From Chamaea fasciata (taxonomy: Eukaryota; Chordata; Aves; Passeriformes; Sylviidae), in NCBI GenBank assembly GCA_029207755.1, contig JARCOQ010000003.1:46086144-46150143 (forward strand): a stretch of DNA of 64,000 nucleotides, read 5' to 3'. How positions within the stretch are numbered: the stretch's first letter is position 1; the number at the start of each line of letters is the position of its first letter. Positions 36,165-48,862 of the stretch are shown piece by piece. The translations under genes were made by a program, and so were the position numbers. Below the pieces are notes generated by a model that worked only from the letters and a program-made list of their open reading frames with translations, was not told where the DNA came from and did not search any database.

Positions 36165-36352
36165 CTTCACTGAAGGGTTGCAAAATATTGGAACAGGCTG
36201 CCCAGGGAAGTGGTGGAGTCACCAGCCTTGAAGGTATTTAAAAGATGTGTGGATACAGCACTTAGGGACATGGTTTACTGATGGACTTGGCAGTGCTGGG
36301 TTAATGGCTGGACTTAATGACCACAGAGATCTTTTCCAAACTGAACAATTCT
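36165..36352 (+). mobile_element. CR1 LINE, 5'-truncated 3' fragment
   Basis: About 190 bp match the 3' end of an avian CR1: 'tggaacaggctgcccagg', 'gaagtggtggagtcaccagc', 'aaggtatttaaaagatgtgt', 'acttagggacatggttta', 'gacttggcagtgctgggtta' and 'gatcttttccaa', ending at a degraded ATTCTTTAGAATC tail. Its internal wording is close to that of the copy at 59619, which suggests the same or a related subfamily. No coding part remains. Confidence 0.93.
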
Positions 36353-39332
36353 TTAGAATCAGGGATGGTGGGTCTGTGTCCCTGGGCCCAGGTAGCTGAG
36401 AGACCTCCTGTGTTACCTGGATCCTGATTCTCAAGATCCTGTCTCAATTTTTCCTTTCAGCTGCAAGATTTTGTACAGATGCTAGAGGTCTGTATGGCCT
36501 GTGCCTCAAATCCATGTTGTTTAATCCTTTCATCAGGAAGCCCAAAGCCTTGAACCAAGTTTCTCAATCACTATTCCCATCAAACCTGGTAAAACAATGG
36601 TGAATTTCATTGGGGGAAAAGGTAGGGATATTATATATACCAGCAGTTACTGAAAATTTGAAGCTTTTGTAATTAGACTTTTCCTTTCTTTTCAAAATAT
36701 AATTTTATTTTTACTACAATGGTGTTAAAGAAACTAAGGTGCTCTCAGCTGCAGTGATGGAAGCATTACACCTCTATAAGCATTGCAGCATAATGTGCTG
36801 CAAAATCAAGCACAGAATGTTGTTGATCTCTCAGCTAAAAATTCCTATTCTCTAGTTGTAAAATGTCATTGATACAACAATTTGCTAAGATGCTTTACAG
36901 AGCTGTGACATTTTGCATTATAAAATACTGCATGAAGCAGGGTAGTTATTTATTATCTCATCCCTCTAAGATGATAACCATTGCAGAGGTTGTCACTCAA
37001 GGTGCAGATTACAATATGTAACAAAAATTATTTAAATTGTTTCTGTTGTGTTCGAGCAAAAGATATGAAATATGCTAACATTAATCTGTGATCTCAAAAT
37101 TAAAACCAGATTTGTTTTCAAATAAAATTGGTATGTTATGTAATATTTACATTTCATAAAATATGATCATAAGAGTGAACAATAATATTTTTTCTTTTCA
37201 TTTGAAAGATAAATAAAGATTTATGTACACAGGTAAAAGTGGTCTTGAAGTCTCTTTTGGTTTTTTTTAGTCCTATCCTCAAAGTACTAAGTCTACAGAA
37301 ATTTTCCTTAGTCTTTATATTCAAATTATTCTTTTTTTTTTTTTTGTCTGCAATTTGAGACAGGGTAATTTTAACACTGAAATGTTAATAGCATTTTCAG
37401 GGACTTATTCATGCACTTCTATTGCTTATGTCAGCGGTGAAAGGGAAAGAAATTTGCCAAACCTGGGTAGTTGTTAAAAGGCGATGTAAACTTGAGCAAT
37501 TTTGTGAAGGGAGCACACATCCTTCATGGCTCAGAAACCTGCATGCTGGGCAAGAATTGAGTATATCCTTCATGTTTCAGTTTCTGCCTTTTTTTTTTTT
37601 TTCATTTTGGTGGCAGTGAATGATATTGGTGAACTTTGAATGTTCACAGTATTTTCTGCAAAACATTTTGCTCATGCTTGTCAAATTTGGGAGCATACCT
37701 GAGCCATGAATGAGGCTGAGAGGACTCTCTGACCCTATTAATATGTTGTAGAACATCCTGTCTGCCCGATAGTTTTACCTGATTCAGGGAAATAATTGCG
37801 TTAGTTTTAAATAGCTTTGCTCATTTTTAATACAGCTTTCCATTTGCAAGGCATAATCTGGCCCTTTCCTTACTGTGACTTTCTCTCTGAATTTCAGCAG
37901 AACTGCTCATGTGTTTAAAATAAAACATGTGCCTAAGTGCTCTGGTGGCCATGGGCCAGAGCACTCAACATGCTAGAGTGCTGAGCCTTAAATGCATGCT
38001 GCTTTAATGTATAGTCTTCTCTAGCCCAGGAAAAATCAGGATTAACTCTATAGGAAGTATCACAGTAGTGTGAGGAAAATATCTCACTACATGGAGGGTA
38101 GCTCAGGCTCCTAGCAAATACAAGCAACAGAAGCAATGCCAATGCTTTTTGAAGTTGTATTGAAATGAGGTGCATTTCATGGCTAATGAATTGGTCAGTT
38201 AATTTTCTCATCACCATGTTTGAGCTTGTTCCTGCCGCTGAACAGTCTCTTATTTTTTCACACGTTGTTGAAGATGGCATTAATTCAGCCTTCTTTCCTG
38301 TTATAAAGCTTTAAATGCCTTCACATTAATGTCTAATAAATGTAATTTGTGGTTTAATCTGTGTATTATTGCTGCTGAAGAAGCAGAGGGAGCAGGTGGG
38401 AGATCTCCATTCTCTGTCTTCTCTTCTCATTTACACCACAGAGACATTCCAGGATCCTTATCACTAAAGCAGTTTGTGTGGGTTTTTTCCCATGGTAATA
38501 GTGACATAAAGTGGGAAATACTTCAAACATGCGTTTTGGCAAGTACTCTTTGGTAACTAAGTCTTCAATATTTAATTTCATGCATATTCTGTTTTTCTGT
38601 CAGTGTCTGTGAGAGAACTTTTCTTGTTTGGGGGATAGTTGAAAGATATCATTTTAAATTATTGTTAATAGCTTTCACTGGAATAAAATCTGTTTTGCTT
38701 TCAATGAGATACCAAGAGAAGGAAGGGTGGTTTTAAGTAGAGTGTAGTTAAATGTTTGTATTTATCACTGCAGTCTTGGTAGCTGATTCTGTTTCTTGGT
38801 TGTCCAGTCCACTCTTGGTCAGCTTTTATTTTTCTTCTTTTAAATCAGCTAGTTTAACATAAATTGTTACACAGCATGGTGAAGAGGCTCTTTTGAACTG
38901 TTGTTTTCCAGAGGATATTTTCTTTTCTCAGACTTGCCACTGCTGGCATGTTGAAATGGGTTTCAGCAATCCGACTGGGCTGAACAATTTAGGCCCAGAG
39001 CTCAGGAGTCTCCAGGGGCACATTTAAAACGCTACACAAGCAAGATTCAGGAATTGTGTTTACTGTCAGTAAAGCATGGGAAAGGAGCAAGTGGCTTTCC
39101 AGTCTCTTGGAGGGAATCTTTTGGCTTGTTGACAGAAGATGAAATTATGAGCATAGTACAAAAATAAAATGAAGTGTATGGAACTAGTAAATCTTAAAAA
39201 TATGGAAGCCAGAATGTAAACCAAGAACTGGTGGTGAGGCACGCTTCGGGCTTGAAGTTGCAGAATGCAACATGGGAGAGGGCCACAGCTGAATGCCTAT
39301 GGAGTTTGGGGTATTTTCTCAGAAAAACTCAG
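36353..39332. other. Unique AT-rich non-coding DNA
   Basis: No gene. It has T14 runs at 37332-37345 and 37589-37602. Opposing open frames of 60-115 codons at 37933-38581 are unrecognised. Confidence 0.5.
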
Positions 39333-39382
39333 GAAAAAAAAATAAAAAAAACCAACACCAAAAAAGCAAACCCAACCAACCA
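39333..39382 (+). repeat. A/C low-complexity tract
   Basis: GGA9TA7CC followed by AACACCAAAAAAGCAAACCCAACC-type sequence. It has almost no T. Confidence 0.8.
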
Positions 39383-40403
39383 GAAATGCTGCAGTCTCAA
39401 CTGTGGCAATGAAGAGTTATAAATAATACTAAAAAGGCACTAGCAATTCAGAGTGATTTGCAAAGGCTTCCCTGTAAAGGATGTGCAGCTGCTTTTTGAT
39501 CTGTGTAGGGGACTTTTCCCCCCACCTCAAGAATTACTGTTCAGTCCTCAGTTGAACTTCCATACAGTCAAATATTTCGTTTTCCTAAAGTTCTATTGGC
39601 TACTGTGTCTGATAGATTGTCCTGCTGCCTTCCAGCTAGTGTCAAGTGGCTCAACATGTCTTTATTCCCCCACCTATTGGCTATTTCCAAGCAAGTTTAA
39701 TTGTGTCTTTCTAGTCAAAGCATATGCTGGTATCTGCTAAGTGCAGTGTGCTTATGGTGAATAAAAATAAACAGAGCATACTGTTTGTCTCTTCAGATAT
39801 TGTAGATAGTGAAATAAAAATTGTTAAGGAAGGTTTTGTGTGCTGTTTTGTGCTCTCAGCAACATTTTGTACTTTCCAAACATGCCTGTTTCTCCACAGT
39901 AATTCTGAAGCCTGCTGATTGCCTTTTTCTTCATCTGGTCCCTTTTTCAGCAGAGATCAAATCCCTTCTCTCTACAGTTTTTTTTACTTATTATTGTTTT
40001 TATTTTCACTGAAATAATGGGAAAAGAAATAATGTGAACTCCGGGGATCTTGTGAGAAAATTTTTGTCTTGGAGTGCAAATAGAAATATTGGATGAAGAA
40101 AAGTTGTCAAAATGATAAATAGGAGAAAAGTTCAAAAGGTATTTATTAAATGGTACCCTGTTTTATGGATATGTGTGATTCATGCTTGCCAAAATTTACA
40201 GGTTAGAAGGTAAGAAGTAAACACATTTCTGTATCTAGGAAGGTTTTCCTGTGTGTTGTTCAAGTAGTCCTTAGCAAAGGTTATTCTCAGCATGAATAGA
40301 AGTTGGCACAGAGGTATGCAGAAAACAGTAAGAGCTAATATTGTTATGCTCAGACCTTTGCACTTCTCAGGGGTGAAAGGAAAAGGAAGCAAAGGCTGCT
40401 TTG
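39383..40403. other. Unique AT-rich non-coding DNA
   Basis: Nothing recognised. Overlapping plus-strand frames of 63-95 codons at 39453-40012 have no family resemblance. Confidence 0.5.
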
Positions 40404-40536
40404 TGGTGGGAAGGACCTCTGGAGATACCTTCTTCAGTCCGCTGCTCTAGGCAGGGTTAACGTCATAGTTTGGCTGTGGTGTATCCTAGGTCTTGGCCAC
40501 TCATGTTTTGAAAAAACATCCAAGGATGGGGCCTCT
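40404..40536 (-). mobile_element. CR1 LINE 3' fragment (reverse orientation)
   Basis: On the + strand it reads as the complement of a CR1 3' end: 'gtgggaaggacctctggaga', then the equivalents of 'cctgctc', 'gcagggtta', a diverged middle, and 'atccaaggatggggcct'. It is strongly diverged and about 130 bp long. The terminal ATTCT repeat is not visible. Confidence 0.75.
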
Positions 40537-43000
40537 CATTCTCCCCGGCTTCTGGCATTGCCTCTGCTCATCCTTCTGGTGCTAGGATGGTGTTGTATCT
40601 CCAGGAGGAGGAGAGACAAATCAGCTTCTGCCTGTGGAAGATCATGTGAAACCTGTGAGATGGAGAGAAAGGACAGTACACCTCCGAGCTGACGGAACAA
40701 AAATGTTACTTTAAGATTTGAAAGCAAAGTAGTAGGTGCAATAAGCAGGCTTATTCTAACAGAAGGTGCTGTCTACTTTGTTTAAAATCTGGAATGAGTA
40801 CACTGATACCTTACTAGAAAGTGATGCATCTTTCAAATGGGAAAAAAGTTTCATCTTCTATAATGATGAAGATCAAGAGCTTTCTAACCAGGGAAATCTT
40901 AGCAGAATACCATAAATTGTGATAAGGGCTGTTTTTCAAGACTGCAATAAAATATGCCTGTGTAGAGCATAGCTCAATCTTCACTAGCTGTATGTCTCTG
41001 TTAAGTGGGCTATCACTGCCACTAGTCAAAAACTCGTCTCTGTCACAAGCCTTGGTAACTTGCTTGGGTACAGTGGTTCTAAAACATATTTATTTCTCAC
41101 CGAAATACCCTCAAAAACCCTACCCTACAAGATATTTCATGATAGATGATACTGCAGTAGTGGATTTATATAAGAAAATAATAAGCTTTTTCATGGTTTA
41201 TTGATATTTATTATTTGAATAGTCAAAATTTGTTACCATTAAATATATGTTATTAAGAAAGAGTAAGGCAATGCTTGTGGTATAAGTAATCCTACATAAA
41301 AATGATTACGAACATTGTCAATTACCTTCTTTCTGTGGAGTATAATGACAGACCTCAAATGTATTTTTACTGAGCTCCCTCTGAAGAAGCTCAGCATCCA
41401 CAGAATAATGTTGTCAGAAAGCAGTTTTTGTATCCACTTGATTACCTCATGTCACTTTTTCGCTTTTCTGAATTTGCTGTAAATCCTGCTAAATCCTTCT
41501 ATAGCTCCCTATATACCTTAACCCATTCTGTCAAATCACTTATAAAAGCATCTTGCTGAATTACCTGGAGCATTTCTAGGGTTTTCCTGGCTATAGCATG
41601 GAAGCATGCTGATCCCAGGGAGGTTAATGACAAGGAAGGCCCTGTCCCTTGGAGAGAAGGGGGCTGGCTAGTTGATATCCCTCCTTGGTGGTCACTGGGC
41701 AAAGCTTCTAGTTGTTTAGGATGAGATTATGAAACTGTGTGGCCACCTAAGAAGTGGTCCCCTTTTGCCTGTCCTGGAAGGATTGCTCCAAGGTTGCTTG
41801 TGGCTGGGTGCTCTGGGAAGGGCATTTGGTTTCCACTTTCCAGCAAATTTCACAATGAACTTTCTCCTGCATTTAGAACAATTTATTCTGAAATGGCACA
41901 AGCAAGTGTTCCTCTGATAGCCACCCATCCATCAGCACTAGCAAAAAGCAGTTGTAGTAGCTTGACCTGGCAACAAAAGTTGCAGAAATTTGTAAATTTT
42001 TCCTCATCGTTGTTGCCTTGTATTCAGGGCACTTCAGTTGGTTACAGCCATGGTGCATCCAGCAATGGCTATAGGCCTGCTGCTTTTTCCTTTGGTAATC
42101 CTGAGGATCTGTTCCCCTCCAGAGTGAGAAGAGGTCTGGGTATGTGAGAGAAAAGAAAAATCTTGTTTGTTTTGGAGTGATGCTGGAGATGCAATTGTGA
42201 GGAGTTATTTCCATGAAGTTTGAGAGTCTGACTGAATGCTAACCTTTGAGCAAGTGACTTTCTGTTTGGTCAAGTCCTGGTGCGGCAGTTATTTCACAGA
42301 GCTTATTTTTTTTCCCTTTTGTTCAGTGAAACACCACTAAAAATCTAAATCAAAAGTAACTTCTGTCCCCGCCACCCATAATTGAATAAATTTATAATTT
42401 ATAATATTGTTCCAGTAACACAAAAGGGACAGATAACATTTGGCAGTGGTATTCAAAATTTCCTGTGTTTTCTGAAGGCTTCTGTGTTTTTATATCTTTG
42501 ATTGCTACTCCTCTCTGAAAAAAACAGGCATAAATGTTTTCTAACAATGTATCAGCAGCTTATTCTAATTTCTGAATTCTTTAGATGTGTCCTCTACTAA
42601 GGGTTTGGGGAGGAAGAAGTAATTTTAATAATCTATGTAATATTTCTCATAAGGTATGAGAAATAATGTATTTCTCATAATTCTTTCTTCTAAGAGTGGG
42701 AAAATCTCTATTACAGAGATAGCTCTAATACCAGTTAGAGTTTAATAACACCTAGGAGGAAACGCTCTTACACTTAGATCTAAGTTACCTGTAATTGTTC
42801 TGTATCCTAATTGGTCATTTTCTGCTGCAGAAATATTGATGAAGTGGTGAATCCTTATAAAGCCTTTTCATGGCATTCTATCTTTAATGAGAATCTTGCA
42901 GTCTGCAGCTGGGATCAGGATAATATATTGTCTGTGACTAAGCATTGTGGAAACTTCAGATTTGCTCAAGATCTTTGAATTCAAAGCTTTTAACTCTGTG
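40537..43000. other. Unique non-coding DNA
   Basis: No gene. It includes a perfect inverted repeat at 42641-42665, listed separately. Opposing frames of 113 and 136 codons at 41737-42214 overlap on both strands and are unrecognised. Confidence 0.5.
42641..42665. repeat. Perfect 10-bp inverted repeat, 5-nt loop
   Basis: TATTTCTCAT (42641-42650), loop AAGGT, ATGAGAAATA (42656-42665). The left arm's sequence recurs as a direct repeat at about 42669-42678. The arms are AT-rich, so chance is quite possible. Confidence 0.8.
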
Positions 43001-43880
43001 TGTGATTGTTACCTTTGTTGATTATAGACATGTGTGCACATCCAGATTCCATAGAGCTGAGTTCATGCATCACACTTAAATTAGGCAGAGCAGAACTTGG
43101 GCATCCAGCACAAAAAATGTCCCAAATCCTTGGTGAAGGATAGCTGAGAAATGGAGAGCTGAGGCAGTCCAAGTCTGCAAGGAGGCATGGCAGGACTCCA
43201 GCCTCCTGCCTGAACTTTCCATTTGTGACAAACAATGAAGAAAATAGCTCAGGCCTCTTACAGCTCAGAAGGTTACAGCGGAGAGGCTGTATAAGAAACA
43301 CTGAGAATCTGGGAACTAATTACAGGACTGCTCCTGCAGTCTGTTCTGGGAAAAAAAGTGAAGGAGGAGAGGTCCCACTATGCTTAGGTACAAGTGAAAA
43401 GAAGGGAGGATGGAATTTTCAGCTTGTTGAAACTCGTACAGATGAAAAGTCCCTGTCCTTGCAAACTGATTTGGGTATTAAAAAAACACTCCATAATAAT
43501 TCTCAAAGGGAAGTTTGGAGAAGCTTAATAGACCACTTCCAAATAAAGCAAGAGAAAAACTGTCAGGGAGATGCAAAATTGTCATCCCAGGACAGAAGAA
43601 ATCTGAATACAAAGTCTGGCTTAAAATCCACTGTACTTTGAGACACACCAGAGCCAGCCATGGTTTGCTGCCCATCCATGGGTCCCTTCACGTCCTGATG
43701 CTCTGCAGCCACCTACTTCAGGCAACCCTGCACTGGCCCAGGCTGCCTGCTGCCTCTTCTCCCCAAAGCCCTAGGGGTGCCCTCCCTCAGGAGCAGCTCA
43801 GCACAGCTGCTTGGTGTGATGTGCTGAAGGTATCCAGGAGAGGTCAAGGGAGCTACAAACAGTAAAGGGAGCCCTGGACC
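43001..43880. other. GC-richer, purine-biased block with overlapping open frames
   Basis: Compared with its surroundings this block is less AT-rich and purine-biased on the + strand. It holds two overlapping plus-strand open frames (43225-43641, 138 codons; 43515-43865, 116 codons) and a 103-codon minus frame. None resembles a known family, and there is no poly(A), terminal repeat or CR1 signature. It might be the remnant of an unrecognised element or a chance open stretch. Confidence 0.35.
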
Positions 43881-46800
43881 CTGCTCTTCACATGCTCACA
43901 GCAGAAAACAATAGTTTCTTGCCTCTCCTACCTCTGAAAAGTTGGTCTGATGGGTACAAATGGTTCTCTCTCATCTTCTTCCCATTCCTCACCTCTGCTT
44001 CAGTCCTCTTCATCAGTCAAAATCTTGCAACCCTGCACTTAAAATAAATGGCAAAAAAAATTGTCATTTAACGCCTGTTCAGTCTGCCTGCTCCGTATTT
44101 TTTCGATTATATTAGAAAGCAAATAGTCTCTTTCATGCCAGATTTTCCTTTCCTTTTTTTTGTGTGCATGTGTATGTGTGTTACTTTGCTTCTAAGCCTA
44201 GCTATGATCTTCAGCAGGCGCTCTCTGGAATCCCAGAGATGAAAAGCCCATGCCAGGCATCCAAGCCCCATATCTGTCTTTCAGAAACAGTTTCCCTTGA
44301 AAAGGGGCAGTAGCTTTTTCCTATACTTACATGCCTTACTCCTCGAGGCCTTTGCCTTTCGTGTCATTGAGATCACTAATTTCTGGTGTCTGTTCAATTA
44401 ATCCATGAACCTTGTCACTGTTGCGGCACTTTTACACAGGCTGTGATATCCAAACTGACTTTCAGCTGGATGCTGTCCCTGACTTTCATTTTTCTCTCCA
44501 TATAGTTGTAGAGCTGTGCCAGACAGCTCAGATATTTTTATTGTCACGTAAGTGTAGAAGGGTATCCTACCAGAAGTATATTGGTAGGATAGATCTAGAA
44601 CAATCTTTGTGGCAATTTATTCAGTCATCCAGACACATTGATCCCAGATCTATCTTTAAATAATTTTTTATAAAAAAAATATTATTTTCCATTCAGGACA
44701 TCAGCTATTGTATTATTGTGGATTTTTAAAATTGCTTTCTAGGCAGGTAAGTACTAAACTTTGTGCTGACTCTGTCTTCTATCATAACAGTATTTTACGG
44801 CATCTATTGAGGTTTCACTTATTACATATGCAATTAAGATTGTTAGTGTAACAGGCTTTGACAGTAGTATACGAAAGATAATTGGTAACATTGGTCCTTA
44901 CAATTACTCATCTTGACTTGACTGTGATTATAAATGTTGTGTAATGCAGTGCATGTAAGAGCAAGGAATCCCATTTAGCAACTCAGGAGGTACTTTCTGA
45001 CCCTGCAAAGTTAATGACTGAAACTCAGTAATATTTTCTGCCTTATGCAATAATATGCATACTGACAATATGCGCTAGGATATTTTTTTTAGAAAAGAAA
45101 AATGTGTTGACTTATTCTGTGACAAAGCTACAGACTCTCAGAAATATCTAAGCATACTCTTTTTTTTTTTTTTCCCTGAGGTTTCTCCTCATCATCCTAG
45201 GTGTGGATGTCATAAGAAACAGTTCACCTAAACTTTCACTTTAGGCAATGACAATGAAATACAGCACTGTACTGTTCAAAGTATTACATCTCTGATCCCG
45301 AAATGAGTTTACAGATGAGTCAGTAAAATGCTGGATCATATTAATAATTTATCATAGGGATAATTATACAGGAAATAAAAGGGACAGAGAGGACCATAGT
45401 CTACTTGCATCATTTCTGAACATTAAGAGATGTATTACATGTCTGATGTGGGTTCTTAGTGCAGCTTAGAGACATTAGTTTGTAACTGTGCAGAACACCT
45501 TAGAGGACTATTAACACAGCCCATAAAATACTGAGAGACCAGTTACTTATTAAAGGTCTGAGCATTAGGGAGAAAAAGTGCAGCTTTAAAAGTTTTACTT
45601 GGGCTGAACAGCAAAGTTTTAATTAAAAAAACCTAATAATTGTTAAAGTCAATTAATGTTAGCAACCAGCCTTTTCAATAGTTTTTGTGCTTTTTCACTG
45701 GTACATTTCTCATTCCCAAAAATCTCTTTTGGAGGATTGGAATAATGAGCACAGAACAATATTCTTTTTTTCTAGCGAGGTGGGACAGGCTTTCTGCTAA
45801 CTTCCACAGATCCATATTTCATTCTGGTGTCTTCTTGCAGTCTGAAAAACCATGTGATAATTAATAAAAGGTCCTGTTATGTATATAAAGTATCCTTACT
45901 TGCCTTTGAAATGAGCGTAAGGATCATCCGTAGGTTGAAGCCAAGAGGGAAGGTTGAAATTATACAAATCTTCTGGCTCTAACGATATCATCAATAGTGA
46001 TTTCAGCTGAATGAGAGATACTTTCCCTACCCCCACTAGAAAACCTTTTAGACTCCCCTTACACCCTGTTGTAACTAATTTCGGTTTTTGAACTTGGTGG
46101 TGGTGAATCTTAGTGTGAGTACTCGTGAAGCATCATATTGTCCAACTTGTTTGGAAGCAAAGCACCTCGCACATCGTGTCTATGCTGAGTGCTGTAACTG
46201 AGATAACAGAACTGTGGTGGTGGTGGTGGTGGGTTTTTTTCTTACTTTAGAAGGAGAAACTGAACAAACCAACCACTTTGCCCCTTAATTTTTTTTTTAA
46301 TTGAATTTGGAGGAGTACGTTGACCAAGGCAGGTGATGATATCTTGCTAATTATTTAATTTTAGATGTTTTTTCTGTTTTGAGTGCCTATATAGTGAAAA
46401 TAATTTATCTAGGGAAATTTCCCACAATGCCAAAATTGAGCTTAATGGCAAGTCCAAGTCACTGAGTCTCATCTCTCTTGTTTCAGGTCAAAAAGCAGGT
46501 GGGTTAGTATCACTCATTTTTTTGTTTTCATTATAGCTCTTGTTTCCCAGTGTTCTGTGTCATGTTTTAAAATCAGTCACTGGAAGCAATGTGCCCTAAT
46601 TTCTTCAAGCCTTGCTGAAGCCTTGAGTCTGAACTTATGTTTTTCTTGCGAGGAATTGAACTTGATACAACAGCAAGAGACAACAGACTCTCTAGGCACA
46701 TTTTCCTTACAAGATCTCACAAGAGACCTGATGAGGAATTACTGGGGCAGCTCTTCATCCTGCATGCAAAAGAGAGCAAGGATGCATAATTACATCCAGC

Positions 46801-48194
46801 TGCTTCCCATACACACCCCTCCACCTTCCTTTTGTCTCAGCTGCCTGACCCTCTCCTGGATACTTCCAGCACATCACACCAAGCAGCTGTGTTGGGCTGC
46901 TCCAGAGGCTGGTAGCTGCAGAGCATCAAGAGGGGAAATGCTGATGGCTGGGATGTAAATCGTGACTGGTCCTATGCATCTCAGGGATGAAGGATGAATT
47001 TTAAACCAGGGTTTGTATCCAGACATTTTCTCTTTCCTGGACAGTGATTTTTATTATGCCTTGTAATTTTCCTAACACCATAATAGAAATTCTCGATTAG
47101 TTTTCTCAGAATCTGCTTGTGGGAATTGATGCTTATGGAATCTTGTTATACTTGTAAAGTAGTACGAGACAAAGCTTTCTGTTACTTCCATTGCATGCCA
47201 TCACCAGCCTTTTAATAGGTAATATAAACCATTTTCATTTAAGTGGTTTTTGTTTGTTTGGGAACAGAGTTTTCTGTATCTCCCTGAAGAGGTTAGGAAA
47301 TTAGGGTCATTGTCTCCAACTATTTTTTTAATTTTTGAATTAAAGGATAAAAGCTTTATCTAATACAGAGATACTGTAATGCAGATAAGCAGACTTTTGA
47401 AGTAAAACAGACATTTAAACTGAGACTTAAAAACTGTTTATCATTATAAAGAGCTTCTCTGATGGAATCATGGAAATACGGGGTAGGGGAATCCCTCCCT
47501 TTACACATAATACCCCTAGATTGAGTTATTTACTTGTATTTTGCAAGGAATAATTGAATTTGTCACTGTAGAAAATGTTCCCTTAGCCATGTAAAAAAGC
47601 AGTCTCTTTGAAGGACAGGAATCAAAGCAGTTGGTTTGAAGCACTGGAATCTTTGTGCTCAGGGACCTAAATGGTGCCTTATGCCTTGTTTAGGTTAGGT
47701 TGCATGGCCTCTTCTTTGCCAGTCAGCATGATGTGGCTAAGGAAGAGTCTCTTTCTCCTTTTAAAATTCCTTAAATCCAAACTTTTCTCCTAAGTGGACA
47801 TCCCTTACTGTCCGTGTTCATGGCTGAGTTTTTTGTTTATAACAGATGGGGTATATCCCCATTCACAGGCCCAAAATAGTTTCTCTTAGGCCTTGAAACG
47901 TGATATTTTCAAAGAACTGCTCCCTCTTAGGATCTATTTCAGAGGTCTTTGTCAGGAGAGCCAGTAGCACGTGCTCTTCTGGATGGGTGCATAGGCTTCT
48001 GAACAGTGTCACAGAAAAGGAATAGAAGGCTGGTAATATACTACTTCATTCTGAAATCATAAGCTGTGTGAAGAAAACCTTGAAACTGTAGGATTTAGGA
48101 AAGGTAAATGTTTGTGCCTCAGGAGAGAGATTATAAATTGCTGAAAAGAAGTTGAAAAATAATATTTCTGTGGTTTGGTGTTTTGATCTACGTA
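43881..48194. other. Unique AT-rich non-coding DNA
   Basis: No gene. It contains T14 at 45160-45173 and (TGG)n at 46214. A 133-codon plus frame (46557-46958) in a GC-richer patch is unrecognised. Confidence 0.5.
46214..46233 (+). repeat. (GTG)n microsatellite
   Basis: About six and a half GTG/TGG trinucleotide units, followed by T7. Likely polymorphic. It is the only clear trinucleotide microsatellite in the window. Confidence 0.88.
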
Positions 48195-48862
48195 TCATAA
48201 AATGATTGTGGTTGGAAAGGATCTTAAAAGATCAGTGAGTTCCACCCTCTGCATGACATGGACCCCCTGCATGGTGAGCATGCACACCACCTACAGATTG
48301 CTGAGAGCTCCATCCAGCCTGGCCTTGAACACTTCCGGGGATGAGGCATCCACCACTTTCCTGGGCAACCTGTTCCAGTGCCTCATCACCCCCACAGTGA
48401 AGAATACCTTCCTAATAGCTAATTTAACCTTATTTTAAGCCATTTCCCCTTGTTCTGTCACTCCATGCTCTTGTAAAATGTCCCTCTCCAGCTCTCTTGT
48501 AGGCTCCCTTTAGGTACTGGAAGGCTAAAGACTCAATGGAGCCTTCACTTTTTCAGGCTGAACAATCCCAACTCTCTCAGCTTTTTCTCAAAGGAGAAAA
48601 GCCCTCTGATCATCTTTGTGACCTTCCTTTGGACTTGCTCCAGCAGCTCAAAGTCTCTCTTGTGCTAGGAATACCAGAGCTGGACACAGTACTCAAGGTG
48701 AGGTCTCACGAGAGCAGAGTAGAGGAGCAGAATCCCCTCTCTTGACCTGCTGGTCCCTTTCTGTTGATGCAGCCCCCGATGCAGTTGGCTTTCTGGGCTG
48801 CAAGTGCATGTTACCAAGTCACGTTGAGCTTCTCATGCACCAAGATCTCCAAGTTATTTTAC
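48195..48862 (-). mobile_element. CR1 LINE, 5'-truncated copy (reverse orientation)
   Basis: The longest CR1 copy here, about 670 bp. On the + strand it begins at the element's 3' tail (ATCATAAAATGATT) and continues through 'ggttggaaaggatctt', 'ccagcctggccttgaac', 'ctgttccagtgcctcatcac', 'ccccttgttctgtcact', 'ctgaacaatcccaactctct', 'gagctggacacagtactc' and 'accaagatctccaagtta'. The 5' part of the element, including nearly all of ORF2, is missing. The open frames on either strand (69-108 codons) are by-products. Confidence 0.95.

Noticed and set aside
41873..42214. 113-codon minus frame opposing a 136-codon plus frame
   Set aside because: Mutually overlapping frames on both strands with no domain. 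Interpreted as chance openness.
46557..46958. 133-codon plus-strand frame
   Set aside because: No recognisable domain. It lies in a locally GC-richer patch where stops are rarer, and the residue composition looks like translated non-coding DNA.
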